Shown piece by piece: positions 33,193 to 39,041 of a DNA stretch of 39,041 bases (position 1 is the stretch's first letter; every line of letters starts with the position of its first letter). Position numbers and translations under genes: made by a program. The notes beneath the pieces were generated by a model. That model worked only from the letters and a program-made list of their open reading frames with translations. It searched no databases and was not told where the DNA came from. Origin of the DNA: Beroe ovata (taxonomy: Eukaryota > Ctenophora > Nuda > Beroida > Beroidae); the NCBI GenBank assembly GCA_946803715.1, contig CAMPET010000375.1, positions 1 through 39,041 on the forward strand, written 5' to 3'.

Positions 33193-35762
33193 ATGATTGA
33201 AGAGGTGACAGTGAAAGAGGAAAGTGGTGGCACTACTCTGAGAAAGATTACAATCAGAAATGGGGAGGAGAGAAATGCTGTTGTCAACTATCCGAGAAGT
33301 CGTGACAAGATTGCTGTTTTCCTCAGGGTATGAAAATTGAAACTCTGTCGCCAGGTGTTGTCAATGTGTTGTTGACGGAAAGTTGTTGTTACCATGGTGA
33401 TGTTATTTCAGGAGGTTTTCCTACCCCAAGGTTTCCCGGACACTGTGAGCGAGGACTACGTGGAATATCAAATATGGGACACGTTGCAGGTACAGAACCA
33501 GTTTACGTGTTTATCTGAAGAAGAGTGGGATTTCCAATTTAATAAGAAGGCACCATACGTTTCATTTACTGCTCCTTTATCAATCATACGTATCAGGAGC
33601 TGTGTTCCTGTCTGAATGGTACTCTCGCATCACACGCCATTTTCAAGGGTATCGGTGTGGGTAACAGTCAAGCTACCGCCCTTAGTGCCACGTATACCTG
33701 GCTGCTAAAAGGTGGGTTAAAGTTCGTGAAATGTAAAGAAGTAGCCCCCAAACTTGATAAATAAAAAACTTGATAAATAATAACTTGATAATTAAAACTT
33801 GATAAATAAAAACAGTGAACACAGTTTGAATCCTGTTTACACAGAGTTGATACTGTTATCACAGAGTAAATACTGTTAAAACAGTGTTGTCAACACTCCT
33901 TATGTCAACATATCAGTTCAGATGGTGCTGGCATGTTGTCAAACATCCTGTTCGCCTGGTCAAAGGGAACACAACTCGACATCGACTGTAAACGGTGGCG
34001 ACTGTTTGCCGATGTGCTGAATGATGTCGCGATGTTTGTGGATCTCCTCTCACCCCTCGCTCCCTCTACCATGTTTAGCACTATCATGTGCATAACCACA
34101 GTGTTCAGGGTGAGTGCCAGGGAGAAAGCACACGTGTTTCATCAAGAACACAGATCACGTCCTTCATGTTGATCCACTTCCTCTCACAGTGAAATTTGGA
34201 GTGAAATTTCTGTCCCCTCATAGTATAACTGTCATATTCCTATTCTAGTTAAAAATTTCTTTCCATCTCTATTCTTCCTATTCTGACACCCGATGTCACC
34301 CGGAATTTCCCTCCTCCCCGCATCCCCCTACTTCAGAGTATGGTGGGTGTGGCTGGGGGGTGCACTCGAGCAACAATAAAGCAACATCAGGCTCGTCACA
34401 ACAACACCGCTGACGTCAGTGCTAAAGACGGGAGTCAGGTACGGGAGTAGGTGTATTTCGCTTTCTTTCCCGAGAAGCTGGCATGTTGCCATTAGAACTT
34501 GATAGAGTCATGTTGTTACCGCAGGCAAACATGTCAAATCTACTGGGACTCTTGCTCAGTATGACTGTAATCAATCTGGTGTCAACATCCGGACTGTTGA
34601 CATGGTTAACATTCTCATCTCTTACTTTCCTTCACCTTTACTTGTGAGTATTGACACCAGTTCAGCCTTCACTGCGTATCTTTTTTCACCGCATGAATTG
34701 GCACGAATTCACTGACACCAGTTTTTCACTTGACACCACTCTCTCTCAGTAATTACAGAGCGTGTCAGTGTTTGGTAATGAGATCCCTCAATCCGACCCG
34801 TTACTCGCTTCTCATTGAAAATTGGTTATCGGATATTGTCCCGTCACCCCGAGAAATAAACGCAGTCGAACCATTCATACTCGGTACACGTGATTATGTC
34901 ACGTGATTATGTCATGTGATTATATCCTTCAAAAACTACATGTTATAATCTAAACCCATTGCCAATACAATGTTTATATCCAGGTTTGAGAACAAAATTC
35001 ACTATCGAAATGGGCGCATCGCTGAGCGACATCCAATTAGAGTAAGATTGGCCATGCTAAGTTTACACAATATGTACACATGACAGATTAATTCTTGTGC
35101 AACGACTATAATTATTCTATTTACACTGAACTCCCAGCTGCAATATACAAGATGCACTGTCGAGGAATTACGTCATCTATAGGAGAAAAGGTGTGTGTGT
35201 TTATGACAGACGATCAAATCTCGCGTTTCACCCTCGGAAAGTGGGAATCATCAATCTATAAATTGTAGTCGTGAATGTCAACGTGGCCACAAAATTGCGG
35301 CACTTTTACGGAGCGCGCTAGCACCAAATTCAATTTGACTTGGTAGTTCATAGTTCCAGCATAGGCGCTGTGATAGGGTCGCGCGCGCTTTGCATGCGCG
35401 GGAAAGTGGTGTACTTTACATGGGGGCTTGCTGTGAGGGGGAAATATGGGAACGAGTGATGACCAAAATTTCAAATCGCGATAACAATCTTCTCACAATT
35501 GTCATAACAATATGCACTCTAATCGTTAGCCACTTAGTACACAGTATTTATCCGCTATCATAAACCGCGATTATAAACAGAGTTTGAACCGACTCAAAAA
35601 TTCTTGGGTCGTTATTTGTACATTTACCGGTTTAAATGTCTTGCATTTGCTAACCACCAGATCGAGTACTAGTGTGTCTGAAGTCTGGATGCACGCATGA
35701 CGATATGCTAGAGAGCTACTACTTTGCTTACCTGTGTGGTCTGGGCTCGTGTTCAACGCCAG
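33193..35762 (+). CDS. RUSF1: RUS1-family (DUF647) protein, copy 1
   Basis: RUS-family proteins were named for root UV-B sensitivity in plants; the animal protein (C16orf58/RUSF1) has no settled biochemical role. Ten exons join in frame: 33193-33327, 33412-33489, 33597-33711, 33922-34109, 34337-34438, 34525-34643, 34750-34883, 34984-35041, 35138-35190 and 35673-35762. Signature segments are VFLPQGFPDTVSEDYVEYQI, IGVGNSQATALSATYTWLLK, KRWRLFADVLNDVAMFVDLL, GVAGGCTRATIKQHQARHNN and TADVSAKDGSQ, all close to human RUSF1. Exon 10 (VCLKSGCTHDDMLESYYFAY) ends in phase 1, and no final exon with the DUF647 C-terminus was found before the ADAM fragment. Either the end lies beyond the window or copy 1 is cut short. 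The start at 33193 gives a short N-terminus and could be preceded by another exon. Confidence 0.9.
33758..33812 (+). repeat. AACTTGATAAATAA repeat x4 in RUSF1 intron 3
   Basis: Four imperfect copies of a 14-base AT-rich unit, followed by a looser repeat built on ACAGAGT.GATACTGTT (33838-33886). Confidence 0.8.
34884..34926 (+). repeat. CACGTGATTATGT repeat in RUSF1 intron 7
   Basis: Three copies of a 13-base unit lie right after the exon 7 donor. The matching place in copy 2 (38698 onward) has two copies, so unit number changed after duplication. Confidence 0.85.
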
Positions 35763-35873
35763 GTACACCTTGACACCACTTAATGATGCTCACTCCACAT
35801 GACTACCACTTGTAATGTGACGATATCTCACATAATAGATTACACCGTAGGGAAGCAAGATAAGACTATAAAA

Positions 35874-36182
35874 ACTCGGACAACCAAAATTTCGCGTCCG
35901 ATAATCGGTTCCCAAGTCGGCATAGTCCCATATCCACCCAAAACATGTCAGTTTGAGTGAGCATTTGAGGATAACTCCCAAACGGATCGACAGATTGACT
36001 TGAAACTTCTACCATAGCTCAAGGACCATTATAAACTCGGACAACCAAAATTTCACGTCAATCCGATGATAGGTTCCTGAGTTAGTGGCCGCCATAACTC
36101 CTTATCGACACAAAACATGTCAGTTTGAGTGAGCATTTGAGGATAGCTCCCACACGGATCGACCGAATGACTTGAAACTTCA
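35874..36182 (+). repeat. Two tandem monomers of a ~159-bp dispersed repeat
   Basis: Monomers start at 35874 and 36033 with ACTCGGACAACCAAAATTTC. Both contain AAAACATGTCAGTTTGAGTG and end with GACTTGAAACTTC. An ambiguous base (36183) follows the second. Partial copies lie at 1-60, 23428-23476 and 38161-38238. Confidence 0.9.
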
Positions 36183-36287
36183 NAACTGTCTGGTTTAGCC
36201 ACTGTTTAGCCACTGTTTGATGTTTGTTTATATGGCAGTGTTAGACCGCTATTGCAAACCGTAAAGTGGTTTTCTTTAAATGGACAT

Positions 36288-36367
36288 CGAGTGATACTCA
36301 TGACATCACGCGTGATACTCATGACTTCACGCACGCGTGATACTCATGACATCACGCGTGATACTCT
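36288..36367 (+). repeat. 22-bp minisatellite (GTGATACTCATGACATCACG)
   Basis: Four copies of a unit built on TGATACTCATGACATCACGC abut, and partly overlap, the splice donor of the last visible ADAM exon. Confidence 0.9.
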
Positions 36368-36370
36368 TAC

Positions 36371-37922
36371 CTCCTCGGTTCCACAGTCACACTCCTCCCC
36401 CTCCTCCACGAATCCGTTACCGCACACCGGATCACCGTACAGAGTATCGGGTTGATTGCGGAGACAGAACTTGGTCATATCGTCAGAGCTGAGGTATTCC
36501 CGACTACAATCACTGAACAGAGTGGGTGTTCCCGTGATGGTGCTCCCCATGATACACCCCGCGCTTGAGGCGGGGTCGTCTGTCTCACACGTGCAGGATT
36601 CCTCTTCACCTGAACATCAGGTGTCAGCGTGCTGACAGCTTTCATAGTTTATGACATTTCACAGTTATCATGTCTTCATGTCATTGCCATGCATCGCTCA
36701 ATCGCTGTCACGGTAACACGTGTGTCATTGTTCGGCAACCTTCTTCATTGTCGTGGTACAGTCCCAGGTTGTGTCCGATCTCATGTGATATTACAGCTGC
36801 AAAGTACGCCGGGTTACTCCTCGAGTTGAAGTTTACATTGCTGCAACTGCTCTGACAGATATTGTTCACGCCAGCGAACCCCACTACCGCACCGTTGAAA
36901 TCAACACCTCTAGGAGTACAGAATTGTGTGAAAGTCGGGAACTGAGATGAAAGTATTGAGTGATATGTCTCAGCCTGTATCTCACTGGCACGACGACATG
37001 CAAATGAAACATGAGTTCCATTGATTATCAATGAGTTTAAAACATGATCAAATTCAATATCCTTCCCTAACTCACGTCATGAGAATGCTGACATCATGCT
37101 GTTTGTACAAATCCAGGAGTGTTCGTTGCCGGAAGGTGGTGAAATTCCGCAGCGTCGCGGAGTAACTCGGCGTGACGGCGATGGCGTCACCCTGCCGCCA
37201 ACTCTGCATGCCGACTAGCGCCACTTTTATCCCCACACGTCTGTATATCTCGTTGATGTGCGACACCGTGGAGAGAGCAAACTCCTCTACACCAGTGCCA
37301 GCTGACTCCAGTGCTTGCCACAGAGTAGAGTCCGTTACCACGACAACCTCCATCACAAGTGGATCGTCAGCGCTCCTCCGGGATCTACTTGATGACATCA
37401 GGGCAGCAGAGAGGCGCTTTGTCACATTCGTGAATACCGTATCAGGCAATCCACCTTCGTAATCTAATTCTAAACAGTTCAAAGTTCCCATTGAAGTATA
37501 CACAGTTTTCGCTATTTCGAAATACGACATCGGATAATAAACGATATCAGATACCGGATAAGTATCATGCTAACCCGCTCCTAGTATTTCAGGCGGGTTT
37601 GGCAGACTAGAATCAGGGAACATGACATATCTATCCTTGACATGAGCGAGATACCATAACTCCCCAGTCAGCCCCATTATACTGCCCCTGAACATCACAA
37701 TTATTATCACGACTGGATTGATTTGGCATGGTTGAGAGTTCACAACAGACATTGAATATCATCAAAACCGACCTGTATTTTCCGGAGCAATTACTCAGAA
37801 CAGCGTATGAATCTGACACATTCCTTATCCTGCCCACGAAGTGACACTCAGAATTCAAGTGGTGTTGTTCTCCGTGTGATGGAAAAACTTCGTATCTCTC
37901 AGTTGTTCGGGAGGATAGCTCA
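36371..37922 (-). CDS. ADAM-type metalloprotease, partial
   Basis: ADAMs are membrane-anchored zinc proteases that shed cell-surface proteins. Five minus-strand exons keep frame: 37922-37773, 37687-37575, 37511-37076, 36909-36740 and 36609-36371. They encode the end of the prodomain ([15 protein letters not shown], then [13 protein letters not shown]), a furin-like site (SRSRRSAD) and the reprolysin domain opening with [34 protein letters not shown] follows, then the full zinc motif [12 protein letters not shown] and a Met-turn CIMG. The last exon enters the disintegrin domain ([17 protein letters not shown]) and ends at a good donor. Catalytic residues are intact. No signal-peptide exon was found upstream, and no disintegrin remainder, Cys-rich or transmembrane part downstream before RUSF1. 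The gene is therefore truncated, or broken by the assembly. Confidence 0.88.
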
Positions 37923-38349
37923 CTGAGATTTGTAAAAGAGTAATATTTTTATCTAATTTTGGCGAGTAACATGTATCACACGAAGGGATCAATGATCAGA
38001 TGGATGCCCGCGCGCAGCAGCACATGACTCAAATCTGATCTCAAATCAGCACAACGTAAAGGTATGTGACGCGCGATAATTATCAGTCGCGTGTACTCGC
38101 GCCATACAAACATGTCATGACGTAAGTGATGCTCTCATGCCATCATGGGTGTCGAATAGAAACTCGGACAACCATAATTTCACGTCAATCCGATGATCGT
38201 TCTCCGAGTTAGTGGCCGCCATAACCCCTTATCGACCNAACGACATCGTCAGGCTCAAATTTGATTGTAATAGGTAGTGTTGATAAGTTTAAAAACTTTA
38301 TCAATAAAAATATTGATAAAGTAGAGTTAAGTCCTGTTGTTTCCTGCAG
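37923..38349. other. Spacer between the ADAM fragment and RUSF1 copy 2
   Basis: It contains one repeat monomer and an ambiguous base at 38238. No ADAM first exon was recognised. Confidence 0.5.
38161..38238 (+). repeat. Partial monomer of dispersed ~159-bp repeat
   Basis: It starts AACTCGGACAACCATAATTT and runs to TTAGTGGCCGCCATAACC, then breaks off at an ambiguous base (38238). Confidence 0.85.
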
Positions 38350-38993
38350 GCAAACATGTCGAATCTACTGGGACTGTTGCTCAGTATGACTGTTATCAAT
38401 CTGGTATCAACATCCGGACTGTTGACATGGTTAACATTCTCATCTCTTACTTTCCTTCATCTTTACTTGTGAGTGTTCAGCCTTCACTGCGTATCTTTTC
38501 TCACCGCATGAATTGGCACGAATTCACTTGACACCACTTTTTCACTTGACACCACTCTCTCAGTAATTACAGAGCGTGTCAGTGTTTGGTAATGAGATCC
38601 CTCAATCCGACCCGTTACTCGCTTCTGATTGAGAATTGGCTATCAGGCACAGTGCCTTCTCCCCGAGAAATAAACGCAGTCGAACCATTCATACTCGGTA
38701 CACTTGATTATGTCACGTGATTATATCCTTCAAAAACTGCATGTTTATTATTTGAACCCATATAAACAATGTTCATATCCAGGTTTGAGAACAAAATTCA
38801 CTATCGTAATGGGCGCATCGCTGAGCGACATCCAAATAGAGTAAGATTGGCCATGCTAAGTTTACACATTATGCACACATGACAGATTAATTCTTGTGCA
38901 ACGACTATAATTATTCTATTTACACTGTAACATAACTCCCAGCTGCAATGTACAAGATGCATTGTCGAGGAATTACGTGATCTACAGGAGAAA

Positions 38994-38995
<2 letters not shown>
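38350..38995 (+). CDS. RUSF1: RUSF1 copy 2, exons 6 to 9
   Basis: Four exons (38350-38468, 38564-38697, 38783-38840, 38943-38995) have the same lengths, phases and splice borders as RUSF1 exons 6 to 9 at 34525-35190. Across 364 coding bases I count 22 differences; 20 codons differ, 15 of them silently. The five replacements are D/G, I/T, E/V, L/I and I/V. Introns are also alike, including the sequence around TTGGCACGAATTCACT. No copy of exons 1 to 5 lies between the ADAM fragment and this copy. Exon 5 (phase 0) could splice in frame to either copy of exon 6; exon 9 of copy 1 (phase 1) could not splice in frame to exon 6 of copy 2. The gene continues past the window edge. Confidence 0.85.
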
Positions 38996-39030
<35 letters not shown>

Positions 39031-39041
39031 TGGGTGTGTGA
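38995..39041 (+). repeat. (TG)n microsatellite at window end
   Basis: TG tract starting at the donor of RUSF1 copy 2 exon 9 and running to the window edge. In copy 1 the same place has only GTGTGTGTG. Confidence 0.95.

Larger units (their letters stand above)
35763..36370. other. Repeat-rich spacer between RUSF1 copy 1 and the ADAM fragment
   Basis: It holds two tandem monomers of the ~159-bp repeat and a 22-bp minisatellite. No RUSF1 terminal exon and no further ADAM exon was found. Confidence 0.6.

Noticed and set aside
36629-36855. Plus-strand frames over the ADAM catalytic exon
   Set aside because: The opposite strand encodes the zinc motif in frame, so these are shadows.
36708-37031. 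Longer reading of the ADAM exon starting at the in-frame ATG near 37031
   Set aside because: Splicing at 36909 joins SILMT to GVDFNG, the conserved ADAM pattern; the longer reading has no acceptor in the right place and breaks that pattern.

Overview
This is nuclear DNA from a multicellular animal. The genes are split by introns, mostly 80 to 400 bases long with GT-AG ends, and several families are animal-type (ADAM metalloprotease, visinin-like calcium sensor, SLC22 transporter). Nothing seen fixes the phylum; an invertebrate or early-branching animal with fairly compact genes fits. The window is an assembled scaffold: it has one 382-base run of N (14431-14812) and single ambiguous bases at 1173, 8226, 26964, 36183 and 38238. 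No rRNA, tRNA or CRISPR was recognised.

Layout, left to right. (1) 208-1524 (+): 3' part of the proteasome lid subunit gene PSMD7/Rpn8. (2) 2189-2584 (+): two-exon LYRM7/MZM1-type complex III assembly factor. (3) 2927-3627 (+): neurocalcin/hippocalcin-like EF-hand sensor. (4) 4064-6406 (+): WRAP53/TCAB1 WD40 protein in five exons. (5) 6806-16876 (+): complete 22-exon symplekin, with a 3.6-kb intron holding a 545-bp tandem array. (6) 17762-18373 (+): small SET-domain protein. (7) 19173-22314 (-): complete nine-exon stearoyl-CoA (delta-9) desaturase. (8) 22315-25341: no gene seen. (9) 25342-26616 (+): unrecognised 424-residue low-complexity protein. (10) 26617-29298: no confident gene, but a CCAAT-box pair and two exon-like segments. 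(11) 29299-30550 (+): unrecognised seven-exon, 271-residue protein with one membrane segment. (12) 31362-32888 (+): intronless SLC22-like transporter. (13) 33193-35762 (+): ten exons of RUSF1 (DUF647). (14) 36371-37922 (-): five exons of an ADAM protease, incomplete at both ends. (15) 38350-38995 (+): a second copy of RUSF1 exons 6 to 9.

Exon ends were set by eye from splice sites, reading frame and remembered family sequences. The exon lengths of LYRM7, the sensor, WRAP53, symplekin, the desaturase, the 271-residue gene and RUSF1 all keep frame across every junction, which is strong internal support. Most genes are unrelated housekeeping genes on the + strand and show no common pathway; the two minus-strand genes are the desaturase and the ADAM.

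The most unusual parts are the RUSF1 exon duplication around an antisense ADAM fragment (real duplication or assembly artefact), the homogenised 545-bp array in a symplekin intron, a TGACACCAC seed motif recurring in introns, intergenic DNA and one coding exon, repeated GTTACCATGGTAAC-like palindromes, and two intact genes I could not assign to a family.
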